Shown: positions 21,852 through 33,713, counted from the first letter of the stretch. The stretch is DNA of 64,000 bases from Isochrysis galbana (GCA_018136815.1 CM030931.1:5400148-5464147), one strand, 5' to 3'. Program-made: numbers and translations. Notes: generated by a model not told the origin, from the sequence alone.

Positions 21852-23009
21852 TCAGGCGGCGGCGACGTGCGCCCAAGAATTCGTCGCGTAGCGGACGCAG
21901 GCGTCCGCCTTGCGCTTGGGCAACCACTTCGTGAGGAAGTCCGCCGCCATGTGCTCGGACGCGACGTGGCGAAGCGCCACTTCGCCGGCGGCGACGCGCT
22001 GGAGGAGGGAGTGGTACCGGCGCATGAAATGACGGGCGCGGGTGGGGGCGGAGCGCAGGGACCCCACGCGCATGTTGGCCAAATTGTCGGTGCCGACGAG
22101 GGTGGGGCCGTCGAGCGGGACGTCGAGGGCGCGGAGAACTTCGCGGGCGTAGGAGATGCATTCGGCGGCCTTGCACGACGCGATGGCCTCGGCTTCCATC
22201 GACGAGTCGACGACGAGGGCCAGCTTCTTCGTCTGGTGGAGGATCGCTCCGCCGCCGAAAGTGACGAGGATGCCGTAGATGTTGCGGTCCCCCCAGGTGG
22301 CGTCGGCGAGGGCTTCGAGCTGGACGGGGGCGGGCTCGGACAGGTCGACGTGCGCGGCGATGGCGGCGGAGAAACGCGGGGTGGCGGCGAGCCCGAGTCC
22401 GCCGTAGGTGATGCCGACGTCCTTCTCGTGGTAGGCGGCGGCGAGAGCGGCTCGCGCGACGTCGTACGCCTCGGGCGGGGGGGAGGACATCACGCAGGAG
22501 AGGCGGTGGATGATGAGGGATAGGCGTGGGTGAAGCAACTCGATGAATTTCAGCGAGCCCAGCAGCTGCTGCGTGCGGAGCTGGTGCGGGGCGAGCTTGG
22601 GGGAATCGCGGGGAGCGAGGGAGAGGGCGTCGGCGAGCTCGGCGAGCTTTCTCCCGGCGGGAAGCGGGGGAAGGGGGAGGGCGTCGAGGAGCTCCGGGAG
22701 ATGCTGGCGTGCGGCTTCGACGATCTTCTGCGGCAGTGTGAGGGAGAGGGAGCGGGTGGGGCGGTCGCGCGAGATCGAGAAACCCTTGAAGGACGTGGGG
22801 TCGGGATCGTAGCGGACGTCGCCGAAAAGGAGAGAGAGATGGGCGCAGATGGCGCGGCTGAGGCGGCGGTCGAGGGCAGCATCCTCGGAGAAGAGGAGGT
22901 CGTCGACGACGACCAGCAGGCGGCAGAGGCCGTCGGGGGCGCGGAAAGTCCACAAGTCACCGACGTTCTCGGCGCGTAGCCGTCGAGCGTTTAGGTAGCG
23001 CCGGTGCAA
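21852..23009 (-). pseudogene. Ty1/copia pol fragment: end of reverse transcriptase plus RNase H
   Basis: A 385-codon open frame on the minus strand, truncated at its 5' end near 23010. It contains the copia reverse-transcriptase C-motif (LLVVVDDLLF), the following FKGFSISRD segment, and a full RNase H: ADATWGDRNIYG with the first Asp, SSMEAEAIASCKAAE with the Glu, VGTDNLANM with the second Asp, then RHFMRRYHSLLQ and HMAADFLTKWLP. It ends at the natural pol position (TGA 21854-21852). No gag, protease or integrase is present in the window and upstream sequence is unrelated, so this is a 5'-truncated copy, though its frame is intact. Confidence 0.9.
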
Positions 23010-23094
23010 GGAACCGCCCCCATGTGTGATCCTGATTCCCCCTCAGGTGTTGGCCGTTGGATTATATCGTGGCGCTATTTTACTTCGGTCTTCA

Positions 23095-23195
23095 TCAAGA
23101 GGGTGCAACTCGAGGTTCCCTTTTTTTGTCACGCCCCTCCCGACTTTTTAGGTATATAATTTCTACTGACCCCTAACTTCGCCCCTAAGTCGGGA
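23095..23195 (+). repeat. Dispersed module shared with 7445-7540
   Basis: Diverged copy of the module upstream of the element at 7686: GGGTGCAACTCGAGGTTCCC, a T run, a CACGCCCC block, then CCCCTAACTTCGCCCC and TCGGGAG. It lies about 330 bp upstream of the hairpin at 23527. Confidence 0.5.
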
Positions 23196-23519
23196 GTTGA
23201 CCGCGCGCAAACAAACATAAACACGGGGACCCATCGTGGAAGACACGATCGCCCCGCCCTTGTTGAAGAATGCAACCATGCCCGCTGCCCGAGTTGAAGA
23301 ATGCAACCATGTGGGCGTCCGACTGCTACGTCCGCCCTTGCACGCGCATGGGCAGCACGCCGGGTGGCGACGTCTTCAGAAGACTTCACACCGTTTCCAC
23401 GCCGTTTGATTGAAAGGAAGAAGCAAGCGCGCAACGAAGACTACCGGTAGCTTTCACAAGACAACGAGCCTTCACAGCTTTGGAACTTAGTCATATCGCT
23501 TAAGACTTAAGAGGCGCAT

Positions 23520-24268
23520 AAAACAGCTATCGTTAAAACGATAGCGGCCGTCATGGTCATGGAGCGCGCCCCGCTCCCCTCCTCCCCCGCACACACCGCC
23601 GAGGACGACGACCTGCTCATGCAGACACGCCGATGTCGCCGAAGCGTCCACGCTGGATGACCCACCCAACCAAGTGCGCGAGAGACATCGCGCGCGCCGG
23701 CCCGCGCAACACTCAAATAATGCACATTGGCAGCCATTGCAGGCTGCCAAGCGCCAAGCAGACCAACAACCACACCCAAGCAGACCAACAACCACACACT
23801 CACCATGCACCCGGGTACCACAAGGGCGAACAGTTGCTATGCGCACGCACGGCGCCCCCGCGGGGGAACCGATGCACACGCACGGCGTCACGGCGTGCAC
23901 ATGGGGTGAATGCAACTCATCACACCTGCCCCGTGAGATATCTCTCTTATACTGGACGTTTGCGTAAGTGTAGGCGAACCGCAGAGAAACAAATCGGCAT
24001 ACGCGCACGCACGGCATCTCCATGGGGGGGCGCTGGTTCGTCAGGAAAAAAGACACCGTGACTACTGCACCCTGCCGCCAAAAATAGAGCAATCCTTGAA
24101 AGCGCACACGGTAGATGTTAGACATTGACACTATATTGTTGTATAAATAACTGTGGACATTTGATAGCTCAATTCGACTGATGTCCCACAATTGTTGACG
24201 GAACGACACCTTCTGAGGGTGACCGACAGGCCCCCCGGAGGGGAATTGGAGCCTGAGGGGGAGAGCAC
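23520..24268 (+). mobile_element. Hairpin/MERA-type retroelement copy (class I)
   Basis: Hairpin CTATCGTT-AA-AACGATAG at 23527-23544 (9 bp if the flanking G-C pair is counted). An ATG follows at 23553 and again at 23559 (ATGGAGCGCGCC), opening MERAPLPSSPAHTAEDDDLLM. A one-base shift just after this hides a continuation, PMSPKRPR, that matches the frame of the copy at 49968. A 9-bp direct repeat GAGGCGCAT flanks the interval (23511-23519 and 24269-24277) and is a weak candidate target-site duplication; the 3' limit rests on it. No other coding capacity seen. Confidence 0.5.
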
Positions 24269-24782
24269 GAGGCGCATCCCCCATGTGAACTAATTAGTTA
24301 TCTGCCCAAAGAACAAAGAAGGAAGAAGGGTAACCCTCCATCCAAGACTCAAACCTCACCTTGATGCAAGGAGACGAGCTATTGATGCTCCCAAAAGCAC
24401 ATGGGCCGCCTGCAGCCTGCACTCGCGCCAATACAACACCTCCCGGCGAATCAGCGGAGGGAGAACTTCGGACTGCTCATTTGACAAAATATTTTGATTT
24501 TGTAGTAGGGTAGAGTATTGCGTGCATTGAATAGCGACGGGCGCCTCGAGTTGGGGCGACGTCGCTAGTGACTGGCTGCTCGGCTCGATTAAAGGGCGGC
24601 ATTGCTCCTCGCCCTTGGCCAAGGCCTTGAAGGCCCACTGAACCCCATGGCTGACGCAAGGTGATAATGACTATAGCACGGTCTAAACGGCTCTTGCCCT
24701 TGCACGGGCCACTGTGCTCCAGTTCGCCGTCGGTGCCACAAACATGCCTCACACCACATGGTTGGTGGCCGGCACACCTAGC
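24269..24782. other. Intergenic, 3' flank of the CAP-Gly/AAA+ gene
   Basis: No gene or repeat recognised. Confidence 0.4.
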
Positions 24783-27700
24783 TCATGCGCTTCCTAGCTC
24801 CGCAACAGCTCCGCTAAAGTCGTCTTCCACGAGGAGCATGAGCTGTTCCTTCGTCTTCTTGCCTTCGATGGCCATTAGCCGGAGCGCTTGCTCACGCTTG
24901 GCTCGCTCGAGAAGGTTCCGCACCGCACGTCCATTGCCGTTTTCGCGCGATGGTGTATGAGACATCACCGCATAGATCTTAGAGAGCGCATTACGCGCCT
25001 CCGGCGTGACTTCGAGCTGCTCGTCCTCAAGGACGCCGTCCGTTATTTGCATTAGCTCCTCTGCGGTGTAATCCGTAAACCTACGCCGGGCAAGCGACCG
25101 AGCGGACCGTCATTCGCATAGGTGCCCTTCACTCCAACCCCGAGACGTCAAGCATTTCGAACTAAACCTGTGCAAATGTTCTTCCGGACGCACATTGCAC
25201 GGGAGCCTCGTGATCTATGCATTCCGCTCGATACCGTGCACCACTTACTCGATCGTGGTCGGGAATCGTGATTTGACTCCGGGGTTTGACGCAGAGAGAC
25301 GACGCATCTCTTCAGAATAACCGGCGAGGATGACGACGAGGTCGTCGCGGTAGTCTTCAGTGCACTTGATGAGCGTGTCTAGCGCCTGAGGGAAGCAGAA
25401 ATGAGCATACCGTTGACGATCGAGAAACTCACAGCGGTTTTGCAAGGTGTCTGCGCAAAGCGGTCTGCAGTTTCCACTTAGCATTGTGCAACGTGCTCGT
25501 TGAGAGCGCAAGCACCGTACTGAAGCCGATTTGCGCAGCGCAAAAGGGCTAGCATTGAGGAAGTGTGGCTAGCCGCGCACGGAAGGAGGCACACCTCCTT
25601 CCCAAAATGGTCGCGCTCATCAGAAACAATGGCGTACGCTTCGTCCACAAAGAGCAGGCCGCCGAGAGCGGACTCAACCAGCTGACGCGTCTTGATGGCA
25701 GTCTGCCCCGCATATCCGGCGACTAGCGCCGAGCGGTCCACCTGGTCAAGCGCATAGAGTACCGCTCAGTGACATCGGGTGCACGCGACGCCCGCCGTGC
25801 AAGCCACAATTGGAGAGCCGATTGGAGGCGCCGAGAGAGACACCGCGGGACTCTACGCACCTCCACGAGGTGGCCAAGCCTCAGCAAACCCATAGCCTTT
25901 AGGACCCGGGCCAGGATCCTCGCCACCGTCGTCTTGCCGGTGCCGGGGTTGCCAACGAAGACCATGTGTAAGGATGAGTCGGGTGAGGTCTTCATACCAA
26001 CCTCACGCCTCTGGGCGTTGAGCTACACGCAACGCGGTGAGGAGAGCGTCGGAGTTCACCGCGTCGCACGACACGACTCGAGAGGCGCATGCCTTTGGGT
26101 GAACTCGATGGCCGAATGAGTGCGGGGCTATGCACACACCTGAATCTGCGCAACGAGCTGTTTGACGTACGTCTTAACGCCTTTTAGGCCGACGATGGAG
26201 TCGAGCTGAGCGAGAGCAGTCGCAACGGACTCTGCGCTATCGACGTCGACGGCCGGAGCTTCGAAGTCTTCCTCAGTTAGCATGGTCAATGCACCCTATC
26301 AAGAGTGCGAGGTCGCTCGTCTGAGATCGAGCGTTGTGCCTTGCGGCACCAAGTTCCGCATGCGGATGCATGCACGGCAGTATCAGTAGCTTGAACAGTC
26401 GGCAGATTCACCTGGGCAACAGTCCCCGCTGTCTTGATGACTTCGAAGATGCGATCAGTTTGACGGGAGATGGCACGTTCGACCAGGTTCCGCGCGAGTC
26501 TCCCGTTGCCCTTCGGAATGTCGATGGGCTTGATGAGGCGTGACACAAGTGACTCTAGACGGTCGCCGGAAAGTGAGTCGGCGAGCGAAAAGCCCTTGGA
26601 GTGAGTCACCTCGACCACAATCTGCATCATGCACGAGGCGTGGTATCTAGGGGCTGAGCAGCAGCCGGCGATGGACCGCATGCCCTGCCCGTGGCAGGTT
26701 TTCGCAGATGCAGGCATGTCGCCGATTGGGCCATGGCTACTGAACGGGCCGATTCGCGCCACCTTTGCCATCTCTGTCATGGTGTAGTCGGCGAACGCGA
26801 AGACGTTTGGAAAGCGTGAAGTGAGCCCCGAGTTTGATGACAAGAAGGTGGCCATTTCTTTCGAGTAGCCAGCCAGAATGATGACGACCTGGTGGACATT
26901 TCGGGTGGTGAAGGTTTTCGGTTGATGAATATATTGCAAGACGCCGGAATGGACCTCGGTGCTCGGTGCCATATCGGGCGAATACGGAGAGCCGGCGGAC
27001 GACGCAGCATGTATGGGCCAGCCCGAAGTGCAGCTACCGCCGGGCGTGGGTTGTTGCAGTAGCTCTGAATGCGATCTCAGGAACGAGGAGCGCACCTCTC
27101 CCGCGTGATCCTCTGATTCTTTGACAAGAGTGTTGACGCACTCTTGTCCAGCAGAGTCGGATGAGCCCTCGTGTCTGGCGAGTGAAGGGCAGAGGCGTCA
27201 TGTACACGTTGGAATGAATTGGTTGGGCCCTTAGGCATGCCAAACTTTAGCGTGTAGGAAAGAGAGGGCTTGCATTGTAGATCACCTGAGGGCGTACGCC
27301 TCATCTATGAAAAGCACGCCGCCGACAGCGCGCTTGACAGCATCCGACGTCAACTGCGCCGTCTCGCCATGATGCCCACCGATGAGGTCCTGCGGTGAGA
27401 ATGCGAGCGCACGATGAGGCAAAGGCATGCCGGACGGCCGTCTCAGGAAGCCGCCTAGGCTCCTGGGCCATGCCTGCCGGGACGGCTCGCTCAACTCACC
27501 TTGCGGGTTACCTCGATGAGCTGCCCAGTCTTTAGCACACCAAGACTCTTGAGCATACGCGCCACAAGGCGGGCCACGGTTGTCTTGCCCGTGCCAGGAT
27601 TCCCCAAGAAGAGCATGTGCATCGTGCGTTGGTCCTGACGCCAACGTCAATGGAGCAGAGGTAACTGTAAGAACCGCGGAACATCCTCGCTACGGATTCT

Positions 27701-29285
27701 CAGGCCCAGCCAAGCGCTGCGCGGAAAGTTGGAGGGGCTGCAAGCAACCAAATGAACGCCGCTCATCCCTGAGCGGGTCCGAGTGCCGCACGATCCGAGT
27801 ACCACGGGCTAGGCCGGGAACTAGTGCGCATGCCTTGACTCCGAGGTTGGCACGTCTCTTCTGTACGGCGAGGGAGTTTTGGATGGAGCGCAGCATCTCC
27901 TTGACAGCCTCGAGACCGATAACTTTCTCAAGCTCCGCCCTGTAATGGTTGTGTGGAGTTCCGGTCAGATGCTGACCGAAGCTGTTCGCGCAACGCTGAA
28001 CAATTCTACAGATGTAACACCAAAGACGTCCAGGGCTGGAGGGGCCGCTTCTCCTTCCCCGTCCATGACTCGTCCCTCTCTTCCCGAGCTGGAGGCTCAT
28101 GAGCCGGGCATTCGGCGCCAGATACTGCCCCAACTGCCCGCACCCACTCCCTGCCCAACCACAGCGCAAGATGCATACTCCAAGTCGAAGTTCGCGGCTT
28201 CCTCCTCAGCCTCGGCCTCCTCGGCCCTCGCCACTGAGTCGGGATCACGGCTGATCCTGTCGGCAGCCCCCACAGGCATGTTGTCGCGGTTCACCCCTGC
28301 TGGAGCACGACGCGCAGGCACGGAGCCGCCGCGTTGGTTGGCCGCCGCTAAGTCCTCGCCGGAGGCAACCTGAGGAGTGAGGAGACAAGGCTATCGCATG
28401 AGATCGGCTGTGGGCGACTCCCCACAAAGCGCGACGGTCTAAGGCCCGTGGCAACCTCTCACCGACATGAACTCGGCATCTTCAAGTGGGATGTAGAGTC
28501 CGTGACCCGGCGTGCATCGAAAATAACGCTCGCCACGATACTTGCCGTCGCAGTCAGTTGTGGTTCGCTTCATGTCGAGGCGCAGGCCACAGACCTGAGC
28601 GAGGTGCATGGGCAAGCGGCGTGTGTGCGGGAGCATGTCTACATAGCTAGCCCCTAGCACTATGCATGCAGGGCTGCGATTCGGGCGATGGAACCGCACA
28701 TCCTTGCCTCGCGCAAAATCAGCCGGCCCAACGTAGAGGCACGTGCCCGTGCGGCCTGAGTGCTTGTCGCGGATACGGTCGCCGACGTGGACAGTCCTCC
28801 GGAAGCGAGGCAGCGTGGACATGAGCGACTCCTGCACGTAGCCATCATTTGGCTTTTGTGCCGCCACCACGCCGCCCGCTGGCTTCGGGGCCGCCTGTGT
28901 TCAAGGACAACGAAACAAGGGAGAGGGTGGAAGGGCGGAAGATGGATCAGCTCGCGGCCATGGTGGCGCAGGAAGCGAGAGCGCAAATGCGGAGAGAAGA
29001 GAGCAGCAGAGGGTAGGGTGTGTGGGAGAGGGAGAGAGAGAAGGGGGAGGAAAGGGGGGGAAGGGGGGGGGGGGAGGGAGAGGAAGGGAGGGAAGGAGAG
29101 AGGAGAGAGAAGAGAGAGCTGCGTTGTCAGGGTAGAAGAGGGAGGCGTCTTACGGGCTGGTCGTCGGCAAAGTTGGGGTTCCAGGGCGGCCTCGCCGGCG
29201 GCTTCCGCCCTGCGCCTGCGCCCTTACCACCCGCGCGCCCACCGGCGCGGCCGCCGCCACCAGGGGGCTGCTTGCCGAACGACAT
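24783..29285 (-). CDS. CAP-Gly domain fused to two CbxX/CfxQ-type AAA+ ATPase domains
   Basis: Fifteen exons whose phases all close (769 residues): 29285..29154, 28894..28700, 28594..28463, 28369..28179, 27939..27834, 27634..27500, 27389..27286, 27174..27096, 26888..26763, 26621..26412, 26295..26140, 26022..25861, 25741..25595, 25385..25249, 25080..24783. Order: Gly/Arg/Pro-rich N-terminus; CAP-Gly module (about 73-150: [43 protein letters not shown]); acidic linker; AAA+ domain 1 (GNPGTGKTT 263-271, [10 protein letters not shown] 322-331, [13 protein letters not shown] arginine-finger region); AAA+ domain 2 (GNPGTGKTT 546-554, LLFVDEAYA 605-613, [13 protein letters not shown]). CbxX-type AAA+ proteins include red-type Rubisco activases; CAP-Gly modules bind microtubule tips or EExY tails. 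Role of the fusion is unknown. Exon 5 ends either at AAG|GCATGC (GC-AG intron) or 12 bases later at CTA|GTTCCC. Confidence 0.85.
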
Positions 29286-29286
29286 C

Positions 29287-29295
29287 CTCCCTCCC

Positions 29296-29329
<34 letters not shown>

Positions 29330-29950
29330 ACAGCCTTGCCCGAAACATTCTTGGGGAACGTATTGAAGGATTTTTTAATAAACGGATGCTCTCTTCTCTC
29401 CCGCTCGACCCTCTCACATGTGTGTAGAGAGTGAGAGAGGAATTTGAAGAACTCCAACATGAACTTATAGATTCAAGGATTCTACCTGTTCTTCCTCGTC
29501 TGCCAACTAACAGGAACTCTCTCTCTCCCCCTCCTCCAGTCTCTCTCCTCTCACGCAGTCTGTTTGTTCTCTTCTTCCTGAAACCCAGTTCACGTTGTTG
29601 TCATTCTTCCAGGTCTCCCTCTCTCTCCCTCTCCCTCCCTTCCTCTCCCTCCCTCCCTCCCTCCCTCCCTCCCTCTCTCTCTCTCCTCTCTCTATCTCTC
29701 TTCCTCCATCCCTCCCTCCCTCTCTCTCTCTCTCTCTCCCTCTCCAGCAGAAGAGAGGGGGAGAACTCAGCAGGAGGAGAGGCAGAGACCGACTGCGGGT
29801 CCCTCTCTCTCTTTGCCTCTCTGCCTGCCGTTTTTCTCTCTCTCTTGATATTTTATTTAAGTGTGTGTGGGGTGCGCGAGGATTGGCGGAGGAGAGGGCG
29901 GCCGCTGTCGGCAGGCGCGCTGCTGGCGCACTCTACAAGTAGGTGGTAAA
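29287..29950. repeat. CT-rich low-complexity block
   Basis: CT arrays at about 29290-29330 and 29615-29750 (CTCCCTCCCT and CTCTCT runs) between two divergently transcribed genes. The first array reads GA on the sense strand of the CAP-Gly/AAA+ gene, the opposite of most starts in the window. A purine-rich block of the same kind lies inside that gene's first intron (29015-29120). Confidence 0.85.
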
Positions 29951-29953
29951 AAT
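29934..29953 (+). repeat. Solo terminal repeat of the TIR element at 49556
   Basis: TACAAGTAGGTGGTAAAAAT matches the left terminal repeat at 49557. A second internal piece of that element (GGTGTT...ATTGTCGCGCGCC...TGTTCGCGG) occurs at 31217-31261, with the b561-like gene between them. No right end was found. Confidence 0.55.
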
Positions 29954-30116
29954 CAAGGGTTTTTGCAAAGTTGAAAAAGGATTGGAAGAGGGATTCAGGA
30001 GGGAGTTGTAAGAAGTCGCGTTCCTCAAACCTTCCTCAAACTGGTTATTGTAAGGAAGCGCAGTGCGCGCCTCTTCCAACGGTCTTCGGGTGAAAGAGGG
30101 TGTTCTAGGAGGGGCG

Positions 30117-31170
30117 ATGGCGACGGCGGCGAAGGTGAGGGCTGCCCCTGCAGTGGCCTTGCCACCCTCTCACAAGAGGGAAGGCATGCATGCCGCGCAT
30201 GGGGCGAGGGGCCCATGGCAGCCAGAGCGTGCGCCCCGCGCGGCGCCCCATTCCGCTCAAGATGCCCGGGCCCGAGCAACGTGTGCTCACAACTGCTCCG
30301 CAGGGAAAGACGCGCTTTGAGTGGACGATGGAGCGCAAGGTGGCTGTGCTCACAGAGGTGGCCGCGGCAGGTGAGGCGGCTTTCAAGACCTTCAAGGATG
30401 GCGTGGCCGCAGATGGCGACGCCCGCACGTAGAAGGAGGTGTGGACGCACGAGTCGGACGGCATCCTCTCCTTAGCGAAGAAGCACTACTCGCTGCATGG
30501 CGCAACCTTCCCCGCGTACGGCTCCGTCATTGCCTCAGTCAAGGGCTGGGGCATCGTGAGACATCTACTCGGTTTGTTCTATGAAACCGTTTTTTCCCTC
30601 CGCTTCCCCGCCCGCGCTTGGGGCGTGCTCCTCCCCTCGGGCGCCTTTTTCTCGCTCGCTTGGCGCTCCCGGCTCACCGGCGGCCGGTGGATCCGTGTGC
30701 ATCGCGTGGTGCAGGTGTGTTTATCCCTCCTAGCCCCCCCCCCCCCCCCCCTCGGCCCTCCCTCCCACCCAAAAAGGGAGGAAACCCCAACAACGCACTC
30801 CCCCCCCCCGCTCTCTCAGGGAAGCGGGCTTGCGGTGGCCGCCGCCGGCGTCGCGCTCGCCGTCGCGTGGGTGCCCCGAGGGCGCCACTTCTCGCACCCC
30901 CATCACACGCTCGGGATCGTCGCCTTCGCCCTCGCCCTGCTGCAGCCGCTCAACGCGCTCGTGCGCGGCACGCCCGGCGCCCGCCCCGCACGCCGCGCCG
31001 TGTGGCGGGTCGCGCACAAGGGGACGGGCTACGCCGTGCTCGGCGTGGGCGTCTACCAGGCCCTCTCGGGGCGCGCCCTCATGCCGAGCCAAGGCGACGC
31101 CGTTCTCGTCGCGTACGTGGTGCTCCTGGGCCTCTCCTTCGGGGTGCTCGCGGGGGGGGGCTCATGGTAG
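30117..31170 (+). CDS. Cytochrome b561-like membrane protein (gene model partly uncertain)
   Basis: The C-terminal exon (30820..31170) reads as a b561/ferric reductase-like four-helix haem domain: helix segment GSGLAVAAAGVALAVAW, FSHPHHTLGIVAFALALLQP, VWRVAHKGTGYAVLGVGV and VAYVVLLGLSFGVLAG, with candidate haem His in HPHH and VAHKG. The preceding exon (to 30714) ends RWIRVHRVVQ, the other conserved His helix. The 105-bp intron 30715-30819 (GTGTGT...CTCTCAG) is a multiple of three with no stop, so its retention would keep the frame. Upstream, ATG 30117 (MATAAK|GTGAGG) and an exon from about 30302 read towards it, but an in-frame TAG at 30430-30432 interrupts. A phase-0 75-bp intron (about 30358-30432) would remove the stop. 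Start and first exons are therefore tentative. Confidence 0.6.
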
Positions 31171-31774
31171 GGTGAGACTGGAAGGGAAAGGAGACCAAAT
31201 GAAGGCAAGCCGCCTACGGGTGTTAGGATTGTCGCGCGCCTTGAGTTGAGTGTGTTCGCGGGGGCGGGGGGGGCACCGGCACCGGACCATATCTAAGCCC
31301 TTCGCTCCTATTCCCCTAGTAGTGCACGGGGGGGGGGGCGCCTGATGGTGGGGGGGGGGGGAGGGGGAGGGTCGGGGGAGTGGGGTGTAGGAAGTATGCT
31401 GCGTGTAAGTAGTGGTTCCATGGCCGCGAGTGCGGGCTAAGAATAGTATACTACTATATAGTTTACTTTATATTGTTACTACTATATTTTATTGCCTGGC
31501 CGTGCTTGCTATGCGAGGCAGCGGACGTTGACATAGTTGAGAAGGGTATGGAACTCAGAAAATGGGCACACGCGCAACATTCATACGTTGGTTACATGCC
31601 ACAAGAGTCGCGTGCACAAAAAGGGGTGCGCAACAAGCAGCGCACATCGCCGCGCGTTCAACTTGACGGAGAAGATCGGCCCGTGACAGGCAAGCGACGG
31701 GCTCTAGATTCACGAGCGCATAGCCATGAGCAGCACACCGCATCCGGCGTCGATGCCTTGCATCAACTCCGTCA
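31171..31774. other. Intergenic with poly-G runs
   Basis: Poly-G runs at about 31262-31278 and 31331-31366, then an AT-rich stretch (31441-31495). Convergent gap between the b561-like and SET genes. No gene seen. Confidence 0.4.
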
Positions 31775-33713
31775 TCACCTCGGGCTGCGCTCTTCCCGGC
31801 ATCGCTCCGAGTGCACGGTGAGGATCTCGGTGGCCAGCTTCCACAAGCGTTTCCTCTGCACGCGGTACTCAACAATGTCGGGCAGCCGTGGGTCCATTCC
31901 GGACTGATCCCGCTGCCCATCCATCATGTTGAGGCAATCTGCCGTTGCAGCTAGTGCAGCCTGACGATTGGCGCCGCTCCACTTGTCAGAGCTCCCTAAA
32001 TGGGTCCCCGCGTCGGCGCATGCGTCGGCGCCGCCTGCTTCGGCAGTAGAACTAGGCTGCCACGCCCCTCCCGTTGCCTCGTTCGCCCAAACCGCGGCAC
32101 CGGGTGGTACACTATGCCGGTCAAGCCAGGCCTCGTCCTCCTCAAGCGTGGTTGCGAAGTCCTGCGCCGCCACGCTGTTGAGCCAGCCGAGCAGCGCATC
32201 CGCGCGCGCAGCCTCGCGCGAGTTGTCAACATGGTCGTCGCGCGAGAGCGGCAGGGAAAGCAGCGCCGCCTCGAGCAGCGCGGCACCGTCTGCTGCTGTG
32301 TCTATGCCCTCGCGTGGCCGCACGGGCGGCCAGCCGCCTTCCCACTGCTGCCGCAGCAGTCTCACAGTCTCCTTGACAGCTGTGGCGGAGAGGGGCTGAG
32401 CGTCGGAGGGTACGCCAAGCCGGTCGTGTCGGTTCACACCGCGCGGGACGAAGCCAAAGTTGCAGAATGCGATGGTATTGGGCGTGGGACCAAAGTAACT
32501 CAGTGTCACCTCCTCACCCGCGCTGAGGTTGCGCCTCGCCACTAGGGCCACGGCCACAAACCCGCTCCCGTCTTGCGCCACACGTCCCTGCACCTCGCAC
32601 GAAGGATCATCTTCATGGTTGGCCATGTCCACAAATGGTACAAACGCGGTTAGCTGAGGCGACGTGCCCTCCAAATCCTTCGACGGCAGGCTCATTCGGA
32701 AGGGGCGGCTGGATGTGAGGGCGACAGCCCACTCCCACGCCTTCGCCTGCTCCGTGCTCAGCTCGCAATCGGAGCTGGAAGTGGTGCCGTCACCCTCTGT
32801 TGCACCTCGTGTGCGTGCGGCGACGAGTTTTGACACGCGCGCACGTTGAAGCGACGCCGCTGAGACCTGACGGGGTAAGTGGGTGGGCGGGGGCAGTGAG
32901 GGCGCTACAAACGATCCAACTCGTGCAGGCGCACCGCTGGGTGTCAGCGCTAGCAAGCCCTAGTGTGCGCTCTGAACCAGTGGTGCGGCAGGCGATCGAA
33001 AGCGAGCACTCCGCCGCCGCTCACCAGCTGCGTGTCGTGCAGCTCTGCCAGCAGCTCCGCTGGGAGATTCTGTGGTAGGCAGAGCTGGTCGTGCCTTGGC
33101 AGCAGTGGCGCCCAGCGGTGCCAGAGCTTGACGCGCTCGGTCCGCTCGTCTTCTGAGCCGTGGAGTGCCACATCCCACAGGTTGAGTTTTGCATCCCCTT
33201 TCGCAGCGGCGAGGAGCGCTCCGGCGAGCCGCACGTCGCGAGCTAATTCATTCAGGGAGGGTGGGTGGTGGTGAAGACCTCGATAGGGTTTGGTATGTGC
33301 GGCGCAACGTGGCTTCGCCAGTGTGATGTGTGCGTGCGTGCGTGTGTGTGTGTGCGTGTGCGCGTGTGTGTGCGCGCGCGCGCACGCATGTGTAGACAAG
33401 GTGATGAGCCAGGTGTGTACACGGACACGCTCTCACCTGGCGCGACCTCAACCTCGAATGGGGAGCCGAGCCTCGCATCTCCTGGCATGTCCTCATCGAG
33501 CAGGCAAAGGCTCCATGGGACGGCCACGAGCGGCTCTCCCGCAGCCACATCCCGGGAGGCCCAGAGGCCCCTCTCGCCGCCAGAAGTGGGTGAGCGCAGC
33601 TGGACGGACGAGTAGACCGAGTGTGCGCGCACCAGCGCCTCGAACTCGCCCGCGCTGACGGACGGCCACGCGGGGGCGGCGAGCAGAAGAAGAAGCCATC
33701 GCGCCGACGCCAT
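31775..33713 (-). CDS. SET-domain protein of the Rubisco LSMT-like class, with signal/transit peptide
   Basis: Three exons, 33713..33437, 33242..33025 and 32866..31775, give 528 residues; donors GTGAGA and GTGAGC, acceptors AG, phases 1 and 0. N-terminus MASARWLLLLLAAPAWPSVS is a signal-like leader. SET motifs: GGERGLWASRDVAAGEPLV (SET-I start), TAFVPFVDMANHEDDPSCEV (the catalytic-core DMxNH block), and AGEEVTLSYFGPTPNTIAF, followed by a long helical C-terminal region consistent with a Rubisco-substrate-binding-like domain. This class methylates lysines on non-histone proteins, often in plastid or cytosol; the target here is unknown. Intron 1 carries a (TG)n/(CG)n microsatellite (about 33313-33395). 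Confidence 0.85.

Noticed and set aside
21180-22523. 447-residue plus-strand ORF
   Set aside because: It is the antisense of the copia RNase H region plus purine-rich sequence.
23511-24277. 9-bp direct repeat GAGGCGCAT as a target-site duplication
   Set aside because: Too short compared with the 17-19 bp of other copies, and the same 9-mer occurs near 26080; used only as a tentative limit.
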